Source: Rhexocercosporidium sp. MPI-PUGE-AT-0058
Taxonomy: Eukaryota; Ascomycota; Leotiomycetes; Helotiales
NCBI GenBank assembly: GCA_020746875.1
Contig: JAGTJL010000015.1
Span: forward strand, 806,001 to 870,000
DNA: 64,000 nucleotides
Reading direction: 5' to 3'
Every line of letters begins with the position of its first letter. Position 1 is the stretch's first letter. A program made the translations under genes and the position numbers. Positions 48,971 through 61,694 of the stretch are shown here, piece after piece. The notes below the pieces were generated by a model, which saw nothing but the letters and a program-made list of their open reading frames with translations, did not search any database and was not told the DNA's origin.

Positions 48971-51107
48971 ACGGGTCAGCCGGTCATATGGTTTGTACTC
49001 TTCATTGAGATACTGGCATAGAGAAAAATAGGAATGTTGCGTAGTTAGATGAGAAACAAAAACTTTGCAGCAGAATTGTTTATCCACAGTGATATTATGT
49101 GCACAACGGCTTCAGTATTCTATGAATTTTGATGATATGTGCATTCAAGAATGCCGCAGATCATGCAGCAGAAAATTTCCATGGTGGGTCGAAATCCTAT
49201 CAGATTCGCAAATTTTGCAACACCACCTGCAGGCTCTTCTTGTGACCGTCCCACAAGTGAAGCTGTCGCGATAAGAAAGGGCAGCACCAGATCTACAGCG
49301 ACATTCAGTTTCCGCAGTACGAGGCACAGCATGGAATCCAGTCATAGTACGACAGGTTGTCACGAGAATAGCAATTGGACCTCATCAATCTGTGGTGGCA
49401 GATCCCAATCCCAACCCTAATTGATCGCACAAAGAAAATTTCAACTTCGATCTGCCCTGCTCGCCTCGTACAATCCCCCTCCTCCAATTGTCGTGGCAGA
49501 TACCTGTTCCAATCCTCCCAAATCTCTTCAGCACACCGTGTACAATCTTGTACATGTATAGTATATGTAGCGACCACCCCACAGTCAACGTCCGTTGGAA
49601 TCGGCGAAGTCGGCTGGTAGGAAAGAGCGTTCACCGTCAATCGACGACCCCGGGAACGGAAGAAAACTCATGTTCTGCCTCGCGACAGAAGAGTAACCCT
49701 CAGCAAGCCACCGTAGTGGAGAGTCGATGATAAAATATGACTGTTAAGTACATACTCTACTGATAGAATGATTTTTTGAAGGAGGGCACGGAGGAGCCAT
49801 GGTTAAGTATTCGAGAATTTTGAATGCTTACTCAGCAGGAGCTAATGAAGGGAACAAAGCTTGGCCGGTTCGGGGTTAGTGCAGGAAATGTTTGAATGGT
49901 CTGCACGTGAATGTTTGTTTTACGTGTGGCTGGTGTGGCTGGTGTGGCTAATGATTGATATCCTGTCCTGTCATGTCGTCTCGCAAAGGTCTAGAGTTCG
50001 AGTCATGCAAGTCCAAGCACCATAACACTCTCTTGGCACGTCCTTCTCCACCACCGCGATCCGCGGGTTCCTGGAAATCCGACCATTGGGTATCATTGGT
50101 CCCAGGATCTGCCGCCCGAACCTGAACAATGGAATTGATTCCTAGATTCGGTCATAGAGCCCAGTGGTAAGTACATTCGAGCTTAAATCTTCATGCGCAT
50201 TACAGAGTAGAGTCATCCCTTTCGGGATATCAGAAGGCTGTCGGACACGGACCCGAATTCTGCGTGAAACACAAAAGTCAATTCGGGACCCTGGGTTGGA
50301 TTAGGTACAAGATCTGCTGCAGCTGAATGGAGGAGCCCCGTTGTGGTCCAGGCACAGGAAAACAAAGCATGCTGTACGAGGAGTAGAACCTCTACACATG
50401 CATGCTGCATCACGAGAATACGCTCGACCCCTGAGACGTCAAAACGTCAAAAAGCAAAGCAGGGTGTGCTTGACAGGATGCACGCTCCCGCTGCTGTATT
50501 CGCCGTCCGATAGTCGTGAGTGAGGCAAGTGTCTTGTCCCAAGTCCGCCACTCGAAGAAGTATTACCAATCAGCTGCTGTCCCTCAAGAGCCTACAGTTA
50601 TCAATGCCGCGATTGTCTCCAAGTCGCCGAGCTCAGTAACCGGTCATAGCAGTATTGTCTAGCTCGAATCTCCCCTTTCCCACACAACAAGAGAGACTTG
50701 TTTCTATTGAGTAATCCATGTCGCTAGTAAGACTTTTCTTCGGGTCGAGCCCGTACGTTAGACTGGAGGGTGGGGTAGAGGGGCGTCATTTCACCCAACG
50801 CCATCCCGAATTCCAAGCCAGACGACTCCGGACCCAAGAAGTATATCAATGTGCTCTGACGCCCTTGCCGTCGTCCAGCAGCAGAATGACGCCCGTCCTT
50901 ACAAATCCACCACCACACGCCTTATCTTCGACATTGCATGATATGGCTTGCTTGTTTCAAATCAATATTTCTTCTCTTGCTCACTTCTCCACTACATTAG
51001 TAGGCACTTCCTCATCTGTTTTCTTTGGATAGCATCTTTTCATTTCTTTCTATCTGCTCGACTTTTCTTGGACGTATCGCCTTTCAGTACCAATTTTCGA
51101 CTTCAGT
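48971..51107. other. Intergenic, 2.1 kb, nothing recognised
   Basis: Only short overlapping frames. A 10-bp unit GTGTGGCTGG is repeated in tandem near 49924-49947. The right end holds the upstream region of the MFS gene at 51108. Confidence 0.4.
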
Positions 51108-52963
51108 ATGTCTCTTAGCAACGGTCAACAGACAGTTGTGGCTGCGTCTTTCGAAGACTACCACTTTCAGCATACTAGCGAACCAAACGCGTCTTCGCCA
51201 TACCGAAATTCATTACCAAACGATAACATGACTTTAAATCATGAGAACAATGTTCCAATCTGTTCGACACATCCAGGAGAGGTTGCGAACGAAAGTCCTC
51301 CCGCGACTCCCAGACCCCGCGAAAAAGAAAGTCGCTATCAGGGTGGAGATTCTCCATCAATTGAAGAATCCACCGAAGCTAGGCTCGAGCGGCTAGGAAG
51401 ACAAAGGCCAGAAGTATTCGACTCGATTTGGGCAGAGATCGCCTTCATTTTCTCAATATCCATGTCTCAGGTCCTGACGGTTAGACCTCTTAAACTTTCC
51501 GCCAAGCCAATTGCTAATTTCAACTGCAGGAATATTTTGTCTCGGGGTTCACTGTTATCCTTCCGACTTTAGTGCAGGATCTCAATATTCCGTCTGCGTC
51601 TGCGACATGGCCTGCGAGCGCCTTTTCGCTAGTCGTTGCGAGCTTCTTATTGATCTTTGGCCGCTTGGCGGATATGTATGGCGGGTATCCAGTTTACGTT
51701 GCCGGTTTTGCTTGGCTTACCTTGTGGAGTCTTATCGCTGGTTTCTCGACTAACGATGTTATGATGAACTTTTGTCGAGCCTTGCAAGGTCTTGGACCAG
51801 CTGCCTACCTCCCATCCTCAGTGATGATCCTTGGTAGCATCTACCGTCCAGGACCAAGAAAGAATCTCGTCTTCAGTATTTATGGAGCCTGTGCCGCCTT
51901 AGGATTCTTTGTCGGTATTTTCTTCGCTGGCGTAACTGCCGAGTATGCTACCTGGGGCTGGTATTTCTGGATCGGAACCATCCTAGGGGCCATCACAGCC
52001 GTGACATCGTACATCAGTATCCCATCCGACGTGGCAGAAAAGCGTAATGCTCCAGTCAAGGTTCGAATGGACTGGCTCGGCGCCGTACTCATCGTGTGTG
52101 GACTCATCCTGTTCACATTCGCCATCATCGACTCCTCGCACGCACCACAGCAATGGAAGACACCCTACATCTACATCCTCTTCATAGTCGGCTCCCTCAT
52201 CCTCATAGCAGGCGCCTACGTCGAAATGTGCGTCGCAGAAGAACCACTTATCCCGGCCTCCCTCTTCAAAGTCCCCTGCATGCCCGCCCTCGTCGTAGCA
52301 CTCTTCTTCACCTACGGCTCCCTAGGCGTCTTCCTCCTCTACGCAACCTTCTACATGGAGAACATTATGGGCGCCTCCCCCCTCCAAGTCGTAGCATGGT
52401 ACGTCCCCATGGCTTTAGGAGGCTGCATCATCGCCACATTCGGCGGTTTCATAATGCACCTCCTCTCAGGAACAACCCTCATAATTATCTCGGGGACATC
52501 CTGGATAATTGCCCCCTTACTCTTCGCACTCGCTCCCCAAGGCGCGAATTACTGGGCGTACATCTTCCCCTCCATGATCTGCGCCACTGTCGGCATAGAC
52601 ATCACATTCAACGTAGCCAACATATTCATCACCACCTCTCTCCCGCGCAAACAGCAAGGTCTCGCTGGATCCATCATCATGATCCTGCTTCATCTTGGCA
52701 TAGCAGTCTGTCTCGGCTTCGCAGACATCGTGAACAGCTATACGGTTGATAGACTTGGCATGCGCGAGAGCTACCATGCGGTGTTCTGGTTTGAGGTCGC
52801 GTGCGCGGTGACGGCGCTGGTGATCCTAGTGTGTTTTGTGAAGATTAGGAAGGCGGAGAGTGAGTTTACGGTTGATGAGATGGCGGAGTTGGAGGCTTAT
52901 GCTAGGGCGAATGGGGAGGGAATGGAGAAGGAGAAGGAGATGGATAGGCCGGACACGGCGTAG
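51108..52963 (+). CDS. MFS transporter, DHA2 drug:H+ antiporter type (Atr1-like)
   Basis: Two exons (51108-51479, 51530-52963) give 601 residues. A hydrophilic N-terminus of about 110 residues leads into many hydrophobic segments, consistent with the 14-helix DHA2 layout: IFSISMSQVLTEYFVSGFTV, the motif A region ASFLLIFGRLADMYGGYPVY, NFCRALQGLGPAAYLPSSVM (motif B-like, with Arg and a Gln-Gly turn) and GACAALGFFVGIFFAG (motif C-like), then later helices such as ALVVALFFTYGSLGVFLLYA. This pattern is that of fungal Atr1/aminotriazole-resistance-type pumps, plasma-membrane proton antiporters for drugs or, in some cases, borate (family knowledge). The substrate is unknown. The C-terminal tail is acidic and charged. 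The exon 1 start was chosen as the first in-frame ATG. Confidence 0.9.
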
Positions 52964-53785
52964 GGGTGCTGATTTCGTGTGTGTTAGATGGGCTTGGTGT
53001 TGGTGTGGGATTGGCTTGATACTTTTTGGCGAATGGTGTAGGATATTAGGGGTTGGTTGGAGAAGGGACTTAGTGATGGAGAAGATATACCCGGTGCGAA
53101 TAGCTCACAAACAGACGACTTTGCTGGTTGCCAGCGTCGCTGCCCAAGATTTCTTTTGTTGTTAAACATTCTTAGTACATAATATCATTTATTGTATATA
53201 CTTATCGATCAGAGATTGAATCGATTCCTGCTTCCCACAGCGTTTGAGGAAATACCATACTGTGTACCGGCTGGTTTGACTGCTTAGCTCTGGCGGGACA
53301 GTGCACTGGATGCCCCTACTCACTTTCAAGGATTCCACTGAAATTGATTGAGTCAAAAGACACTGCTGCGATCATCGGCTCTCTTGTCAGACGTATAAAA
53401 TTAGAAACTTAGGGCTTGAAAGAGTAGGAAAGCAATTTGCTGAAAGTACAGTACGTCAGATAATCAAACCGGGAGAAAGCCGTAGCCTCGATGCAGAGTC
53501 CTAGAATGGCCAATAATTGCTTCACAAAACCCAGTTGCCGAATGTAAGTCCCTTGAGAAATGCCACTGAACGGGTCGTGAAGTAATGTTTCTGTCTTTTC
53601 AAGGACCCTTTCTGGCCCTCTTCCAAGGTTAGTTTGGAAAGGAAACACGAGTTTCCCACGTGACTACTGTTGTATCCTTCGGGTGGATGTGGTTGTTTTG
53701 GCTGGATTTGAGATTCTCCCGTAACATCTACCCTTCAGATGATTTCAGAGAGATACCTACTGGCATGTTGCTTATGCTACAGTAT
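52964..53785. other. Intergenic before the MITE
   Basis: The 3' flank of the MFS gene. No gene was recognised. Confidence 0.4.
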
Positions 53786-53962
53786 GGTGCATTTAGTCTT
53801 CACACCCCCCCCCCCCATGTAAATATTGCCTAGCGTGCTAAAGTATACGTAGATTTGAGCATTTAGGATAATTTAGGCATTTAGGATAAGAACTGCGCAG
53901 TTCAGGAAGCCTGAAGCGGCTAGCGGCCGCTTACAAGGGGGGCTGTGAAGACTAAATGCACC
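53786..53962. mobile_element. 177-bp hAT-like MITE
   Basis: The ends are inverted repeats: GGTGCATTTAGTCTTCACA at 53786-53804 matches the reverse complement of 53944-53962 over all 19 bp and continues into a C run on the left and G run on the right, about 26 bp in all with one mismatch. Flanking sequences CTACAGTAT (53777-53785) and CTACTCTAA (53963-53971) match at six of nine positions, suggesting an old target duplication of about 8 bp as in hAT elements. The interior has no coding capacity but holds palindromic strings (AACTGCGCAGTT near 53891). It lies upstream of the Zn2Cys6 gene at 54250, within 290 bp of its ATG. Confidence 0.75.
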
Positions 53963-54249
53963 CTACTCTAAGTAAGCTATGTACAGTTGCTCTCACTCGA
54001 TTCTCACGGACTCGCTTCGCTGTGCCGCACGCCAGTCCCTGCCTTGCTCGGAATCCAAGAATCTACTTTCACTCCGAGATGAAATAGCCTGACACGTATC
54101 ATAGATGCCTCCAGTACAGCTATCAATAAAGCTCCGTTCCGAACATTCGCAACACTCAACAAGATTCCGAAGTTCGATGTCCACTCCACCGAGCAGTCCT
54201 AACTCCTGAATCGTGACTTTCTGCAGCTGCCTCCTCAACTACTCCCGAC

Positions 54250-56471
54250 ATGATGGATCTCGGAGGTCACGTTACGGCATCAGACGAAGCCGTGTCTTCC
54301 AAACAACGCCTCAAGCTCCGCCGCTCCTGCGAATCATGTCGCGCATTCAAAGGCCGCTGTAACCCCTCTCCCGACGATCCTCATCGATGTCTAAGGTATG
54401 TCCGGAAATCGTTCCATGACTTAGTAACTCTTGCTAATGAGACAAGATGCGTGAAAGATGGGAAGCGATGCGTTTTCTTAGAGGCCAAGCCTCGTCCCAA
54501 AAGAGCCAAGAACGCACGGTTGTAAGTGTCCCTCCGATGTCGTGGGGATAGAGTGCTGATTTTCGTTTTATAGGCGAGTCGCTGAGATGGAGGAGAAGCT
54601 GGAAGGTTTACTGGCTCTCGTGGCGGCCAATGTCAGTAACCAATCTGTCAACGAAGCACCAGTACCAGCACCAGCAACTCAGCCAGCATCCGTGTCCCAT
54701 GAGCTCTCCATGTTGCTACCGGAAACGAATACACCAGATTTAACTTCGGCCTATGCTACCCCATCTTCGTCGTCTAACCAGTCCGAGCTACGTGTTCCGC
54801 AGCAACATCCTGCTTTCGTATATCCCATCTTTGACAACTTGCAAGATCCGGTATCAAAGGGCTTCATCAGCTTGACTCAAGCTGACGATGCCCTGCGGAC
54901 ATTTCGGTCCAAACAAAACGCTTTTCCTTTCGTGGTAGTTCCTCCGAACATATCGATCGATTCCCTCCGGCGTCAACGACCTTTCCTTTTCCTGGCTATG
55001 ATTTGCTGTGCAAACGAGCACAACTACAAGCTTCAGCAGCATATCGAACTGGAGTTGCGAGAAAGTCTCAGTCGGAGGATCCTGGTCAATGGCGAGAAGA
55101 GCCTGGATCTGCTACAGGGAATCCTTATTTATCTCACATGGTAGGTCACCCAGAGTCTTAAATTACATACAAGACTTAGGTTCTGATTTTTGTGAGGTAC
55201 CATTATTACTTCCACCCAGAAAGGGAACAGATCTATCAGCTTTGTCAAATGGCTGTTGCAATGACCGTCGATCTAAAACTAGACAAACCTCTGCATCAAG
55301 GGCAATCACACTTCAATGCTTCGGACATCATGCCATTCCTGGGCCACTCTCTGCCATCCCTCGCTGAGATCGAAGCAATGAGAGCTTACCTAGGATGTTA
55401 CTTCCTCACATCATCGTAAGTCCTCGCACCGATTTGAAACCTTCCCAACTGATCTTTCCTCAGCATATGTCAAGGTCTAAGGAAGCCCAGCAACATGAAA
55501 CACAATCGACACGTAAAAACTTGCACTCAGACCATCGCGAACGCAGCCCTTGCGGAATCGGACCATCTTATCCCCTGCGTGATTCGCCTACGACAACTCT
55601 CCGAGGAAGTCAATCAGGCCTTCAACTACGATTCAAATGTCCATCTACCACAACTGGACGCTGTTCGGACGGAAATACTGGGAAGAGCCTTCGAACAGCA
55701 ACTTGATGACATCGAAGCGACTTTCCCGCAAGAACTTTGGGATAATGGTAAGCCCATTGGTGTGGATTCTCGAAATCAGATGACTGACCTTTTGAAGCAC
55801 AAATCAAGCTGAGCTTCCACCACCTACGCATCTACGTGAATGAGGTCGCCTTTCACGCAACCGCACCACAGGAGCCAGGTCTACTGTCTGGGCTATCTAG
55901 CTCATCATGGTACCACTCGGCTGCTAGGAATGACTGTCTCATGCGATGTCTAAAAGCCACCAAGACCTATCTCGATCAAGTTCTTGCACTTCCAGATAGT
56001 GTCATATCAAACATGGTCACCGTAGATCTGTTGCAGCTAGTTTACGCAGTCTTGATACTCGGCTCATTCTCCAGCGGCTTAGATGCCCCTACCCTAGACC
56101 AATTCCAAGTCCAGCAATCAGCGAATCTAGAATTTTACCTCAAAGCCATAAGTGACAGGTTCGCCAGCCTCATCTCCATCGAAGACCCGGCAGTTAACGG
56201 CTACAAACGCCACATGAATGCACTCTTCCAAACATCCAAAAAGTGGTACATGCAAATGGTTACCGACTCGTCACCGGGAGGGCCTCCCAGATTCTTCTTG
56301 GGGGATCTTATTGGCACTATCAGTGGTCGCTGTGCTGATTTCTCAGTTTGTGAGATGTCTGAAACTAATTCGGAAGACCAGTGGACTGAGATGCTCTCGG
56401 AGTGGGCGGCTTCGTCTCTGGACCCCTCTAGCATGTCAACGGACGGGGCCTTGATTCATTTCCTAGCTTGA
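54250..56471 (+). CDS. Zn(II)2Cys6 transcription factor, probable regulator of the adjacent MFS gene
   Basis: Six exons (54250-54395, 54447-54521, 54574-55140, 55197-55415, 55464-55747, 55798-56471) encode 654 residues, phases closing throughout. The DNA-binding cluster starts near residue 27: SCESCRAFKGRC ... HRCLRCVKDGKRC, six Cys in the classic order, followed by a basic linker (KPRPKRAKNARL) and a short coiled coil (RVAEMEEKLEGLLALVAANV). The long helical middle region (for example FISLTQADDALRTFRSK, LLQGILIYLTWYHYYFHPE, QMAVAMTVDLKLDKP) is typical of the fungal regulators that control secondary metabolism and efflux genes. It is transcribed toward the MFS gene at 56919, 447 bp downstream, so co-function is likely but inferred. 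Confidence 0.92.
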
Positions 56472-56918
56472 TTTCTGATCTGATCGCAGAATATCAGATT
56501 GGAGAATTTGCCTCTCTGATTTTAAAAGAGCCGCGGAATCTTAGGTATGACCGAGAACCCGATCCATTTTCGCGTGTCAGAGGGCGAGAGTCGGGCGAAC
56601 TGCAGCACATCGAAATCCCGATGCTTATTGTTAAATGACTCTGACGGCGTTAGGGGAAATACATTGCGTTTTCTCGCTCTTTGTGCAGCTCATATGTGCA
56701 TGTATCGGATGCATGATTTGGCGTTGAGTTTCCGCCTCCAGACTCGGAGTCAGAATGGGGACTTGGATTCCGAGGGGTTAGATTCCGAACGCGGTCCAAC
56801 CACGGGGATATCACTTACCTTTCCATCCCGCACCATACAATAAAAGACGTACCTCGCAATGCAGCTTAACATTCTGTTTGCCGTTAAGTTCTAACATTAA
56901 CCCGATCCTCATGCCAAA
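56472..56918 (+). promoter_or_regulatory. Spacer between regulator and MFS gene
   Basis: Contains the 3' end of the Zn2Cys6 gene and the MFS promoter. CGG/CCG triplets, the half sites usually bound by Zn2Cys6 proteins, occur (for example near 56530, 56705 and 56785), but no clear paired site was identified. Confidence 0.4.
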
Positions 56919-58876
56919 ATGTCGTTGAAGGAAATTGCCGTCGACTCTGCCAGCCAGGATCAAACTTCACTTGACCCGGAGAAGAACACACTTGAGCCTG
57001 TCACCGAAGATGCAGCCGAAGATGTATCAGAATACTTGACAGGTCTAAAGCTCGGCCTGGTAGTGATGGGCCTGTGCCTTGCTGTGCTGTTAGTTGGTTT
57101 GGTATGTATCCTGCTGTCATTCTCCTTTTCCATGACTGACCAAGGACAGGACAATTCTATCCTCTCCACCGCGATCCCAACCATCACGACGAAGTTCAAC
57201 TCCTTAGATGATGTCGGCTGGTATGGCTCAGCCTTTCTAGTCTGCGTGTGAGTGCCCATCCTCAAGACCCCTCCAATGTCATCGGTACTAAGCAACCAAG
57301 CTGTGCGCTGCAACCCATATCGGGAAAGTTCTTCCAATACTTCTCGCTAAAATGGACCTACCTGGCCTTTCTGACAATCTTCGAATTCGGGAGCTTGGTA
57401 TGTGCTACGGCAGTTAATTCAGTTATGCTCATTGTTGGCCGAGCTATTGCTGGCGCTGGTGCTGCGGGGTTGTTCTCTGGTGCGCTGGTCATTCTCGCAC
57501 ATTCTGTTCCCATGCGCCAACGTCCTAGTAAGTCCTCCCTATTAGGGTTTTCTGGAATTCAAATGGAGTGCTAACTCGGGATCTAGTATATACCGGATGC
57601 ATTGCATCGATGTTCAGCATATCCAACGTAGTTGGTCCAATCCTCGGCGGAGCGTTCACTCAACATGCGAGCTGGCGATGGTGTAAGAATGCCTACCTTT
57701 TCAGTACTTGCCAATACTAAATTCACAGGCTTTTACATCAATCTTCCACTAGGAGCAATCACAGCCGTCATCCTAGTATTCTTCTTCTCGCCAAATGAAC
57801 GAGCAACGACAAGACAATCACTTTCTCATAAGATCAAGCATCTTGATCTCCCCGGTCTTGCAATCTTCATCCCTGCGGTCGTTATGGTCCTTTTGGCAGT
57901 ACAATGGGGCGGCAATACCCACCAATGGGGATCTGCGACAATAATTGGACTCTTCATTGGCTTTGGAGTTCTTATCTGCTTATTCGCTGCTTGGCAATGG
58001 TATCTGCAAGACGAAGCGAGCATACCCCCTCGCATTATGGGACAGCGGAGTGTATACTCTGCGGCGATAGTAGTATTCATGGGCTTGGGAAGTGTTCAAC
58101 TCATTGCGTATTATCTACCGATGTGGTTTCAAGTCATCAAGAACGATACTCCCTTGGAGAGTGGAATCCGCTTTCTATTTTCTGTGCTTGGGAGTCTCCT
58201 TGGGAGTATCATACCTGGAGGTCTAGGTAAGTTTCTATTCCATCCTACGATTTATTAACGTGAGCTGATAAGAAAAAGTTACTGCATACGGACATTTCAA
58301 TCCATGGTTATTTTTCGGCTGCATCTTAGTAGCTGTTTCCGGTGGGGTATTCTCAACATTCGATCTCCAGACTGGGAATTCCATGATCAACGGTATTCAA
58401 GTCCTAGGAGGCATCGGCGCTTCTTGCGTGATTCAAATGGTACTCCACACTTCTCCAGCCCCTTTTTACCTTACCTATCAACTCTCTCAGGACAACCGCT
58501 AACATTTACCTCCCCCCGCCAGCCCATCATAGGCCTCATGTCCCTAATCCCTCAAACAGACCTCCCAATCGCCACCTCGATAGCAGTCTTCTTCCAATTC
58601 TTTGGCGGAGCCATCTTCCTTGGCATTGGCAACAACATCTTCGTCTCGCGTCTTGTCTCCGCCCTCCACAAATACACACCTGATATCGATGCTCAAATGG
58701 CTGTCATGGCTGGGGCGGAGGGTTTCAGGAAGGCGATTGGGGAAGAGGATTTACAGCGGGGTTTGGTGGCGTATAGTGAGGCGCTGACCACGACGTTTTA
58801 TCTTTGTGCTGCTGGGGCGGTGGTGGGTTTCTTTTGCTCGTTTGGCATGGGGTGGAGGAGTGTTAGGGAGAAGTAG
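56919..58876 (+). CDS. MFS efflux transporter (fungal DHA2, 14-helix type)
   Basis: Seven exons (56919-57101, 57150-57247, 57301-57527, 57587-57682, 57729-58226, 58279-58439, 58523-58876) give 538 residues. Family signatures are plain: [20 protein letters not shown] (the D-x-S/T-I-x-x-x-A-x-P-x-I motif), [12 protein letters not shown], the gating stretch [40 protein letters not shown] and [17 protein letters not shown]. These are typical of fungal proton-driven multidrug and metabolite exporters, often next to biosynthetic clusters. The substrate cannot be deduced. It follows the Zn2Cys6 gene on the same strand; no biosynthetic enzyme gene is seen within the window, so a full cluster is not evident. 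The spliced form was checked by phase at each junction. Confidence 0.92.
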
Positions 58877-61694
58877 GGGGTGGGTAAGAAGTAGTGTTAT
58901 AGCAGTCTGGTAGACATTGGTATGGAATGGTGGTACGCTGCTATAAGTGAGGGGATGCGGTACCGTACAAAAAGTGTTGAAGGAAAGTAAAGTGGAATGG
59001 AGGTATGAAGAATCTCCACTACTTCTGTCATAATCTGGGAAAGAGTTGGGAGTCTGTATACATAGGAAGCGCATCTAGAAAAAAATCATGATTGACAGAC
59101 CCTCTCGCACGTGTAGTAGCTGATGATGTACCCCTCCAAGGCACATTGTGGGCCCAAATACTATAATCTTCACAACATGTCAGCCGAGTGCAAAATCAAT
59201 GATCCATTTAAACGATCTCGATCAAGCATTCTGTCTATCTCGGACACTCTCTTCCAATATGCTGAATCGACCTCTCTCCGTAAGTGTAGCGCTTAAGCGT
59301 AGGTATCCAAATATAAAATAGATCTCGCTTCGAGATTCTCGCTAAAGAAGAGGGGGCAAAAGTAGCAATGTTGATCAAGTTATCAACATCCATCTTAGTT
59401 GACCGAAGACGGCATGACTCGAATTGAATAGACAAGAAAGACCTTGAGTTTGCCCCAAGTATTGCTGCCTATCATATATCGTGACACATCCACGCGCCTT
59501 CCGGGCATCCCTGCATGCAGCACCAGGCAACAGCACCCATTGACTCACCTACTCCCCAAAAGCAAACACCTCAAACTTCTCAAACCTCTCAAACATCCTG
59601 ACTCACCACACTCCTCTCCAATCTATAAAAACCCCCATCCTCTCCCCCAATTCCCATTCTTTTTCTCTCCAGCTTCCTTTGCCATAAGGCTTAGATCAAG
59701 TGTAGTATCTGTTCTGCCCAGCTTAATCCGCTGGCGCCGCTCCCTACGCGGAGTGCGTCCTACGAAGGATTTACTTATTTTTGTATTCTTGGAGGGGTGG
59801 CAGTGGACGTGCTTGCATGGTTGCTGGAGCTCTTATTGTGTCCCTGGTCTTACACTGTTTCCAGGCGATGCGACTTGGCTTGACTTTTCGTTGCGATATC
59901 TGTCTTTTGATGGGGTCGTGAGGAAGAGTCTGGTGGGGGTGGTTGAGAAGGTGAGGAGGAGATTTATGGGATTGGTGCGAGGCGGATAAGATACATGAGA
60001 TAGTGAGGAGTGACTTGTAGGAGGATGGTTCGATTTCGCTTGTGGGTTAGATTTAATTTGAGCATCAGCAAGGGAGTCTCACAATGTAATGTAGAGCAAA
60101 TCCGTGGAATAAAACTAGTGGTCTTAAAGGGTAAGTGTGTCTCAGAAAATGGGTTGTCAAAAGGCCCAGTGGACAAGCAAGCATGAACAGAATCTCGCGC
60201 TCTGGAATGAACTTATACATGGCTCTATTTGCTGTAATCAAAAGTGATTGGGAGACTAGCTAGACTAAACATAACGTCTGCCCCTGCCTTAGCGAGACGC
60301 ACCCTGTCCCGAGACGAACCTATGGTTTTGGAATCATGAAACTTTTCTTAGCAAATCTATGAATATTTTACTAATGAATCACTTTCTTGTAACTTTCCCC
60401 CCTAAAGGTGACCACATAGTAATTCATACCGAGAGAGATATAATCAACTACATTATTGATCGTTTAATCATGCCACTTATCGCCACTTTGGCTACTCGCC
60501 CGAACAACTGTAGCAAAATTCAATTTCAACCTCCAAATGCAAGGAATAGCGCGGGAGCTGATAGAGTCACTACACTTAGAGATTAATATTACTGAAATCA
60601 AGCCAACTTTTATGGAATACCGACGTTGCGAATGATTAGACGGCGAATTGAAGTCATGTTCTGGCTGGGTTTACTTCCACTGACGCTTTTCTACGGTAGC
60701 TATAGTGGTCGAATATATATGTAAATTGTCTGAAGATTTCACAGCGACCTAAGATTCAAACTTGGGTCTTACGGTCTCGTAGATTCTAGCACCGCAGAGC
60801 TTTGTACGTCGTCATGAGGGGCTCCGTGGTTCCACGCCACACAAGTCCACTTTGACGACCTAGGGATCATCTCCTCAGAGATATCACATCCGCAAGGTCA
60901 TTGAATCAAGTCTTCCTTATAGTCAATCGATTCTTGGAAAGAGATCAAATCGTTTATTCTTTAAGTTGATTTGTTTTGTTAAAGTGAATTCGAGTTTCGC
61001 ATATCGGCTTCAGCCAGACGAAATACCCCACCAGGTGGCAGCAGTAAAGTAGGTTTCAAAGCCCTAGGTGAAGGAAGATGTCCTAGCAGCTGGTAGTTTG
61101 ATTCAAGTGACTAGAGTGGATTTAAAACTGTATGACACTTCCAGAAGTGATGTCCTTGACTCTATGGCCAAAGAACTATATTACCATTCCCTACCGCGCG
61201 TTGGGCGCTTTGGCTTTTCTCTTGAAGCCAGGAATCAATGGCCAGGTGAGTATATGCTAGAGATGTTTATGATTTTTTCAAGCATCGTTTTGTTTCACAA
61301 TTTGGTCAATGCTATACGCGATTCACTGCTGTCGATCGAGGATAGCTTACTATACGCGTATATCGTTAGTTATATCCGCAAATGAGTCGACTGAACGGTC
61401 ATATTTAATCACGAAAAGAGTGGTTCGACCACTCTACGGAGAAGTCACGGGAGCGAAATTATTGTTTAATTCATTGCCAACGACGAATGTCAACTACCGC
61501 GCGATGTGTGATGTTTGTCTCCTCGCAATCAAAAACAATGCAACTAAAATTGATTCCCCCTTTCGAAGTAAAGAGAGAACTCTGGACGTCTCCAGGAGAT
61601 GACTTCTCTAAACTTGGCCCTGAGCAGCAAGACACCTTGAAAACCACATTATCTGAAATTTGATCCGGGATGCGCTTGTGCTTAACCTCAGCTG
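58877..61694. other. Gene-poor region, 2.8 kb
   Basis: Only short frames without recognised domains (including 59444-59989 and 61068-61385, both +). Poly-pyrimidine and AT-rich tracts. A T-loop-like string near 60745 on the minus strand was examined and does not fold into a tRNA. No transposon ends were seen. Confidence 0.4.

Noticed and set aside
49985..50015. GTTCGAGTC string resembling a tRNA T arm
   Set aside because: Flanking bases do not pair into a stem and no cloverleaf is possible.
52096..52749. 217-codon Arg/His-rich frame inside the DHA2 pump gene
   Set aside because: Shadow of the transporter reading frame in a GC-skewed codon context; composition typical of an off-frame translation.
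59444..59989. 181-codon frame on the plus strand
   Set aside because: Pro/Ser-rich first half in a poly-pyrimidine tract, no recognised domain; not distinguishable from chance.
60735..60830. T-loop-like string GTTTGAATC on the minus strand suggesting a tRNA
   Set aside because: No matching acceptor stem or anticodon arm could be drawn; T stem has a mismatch.
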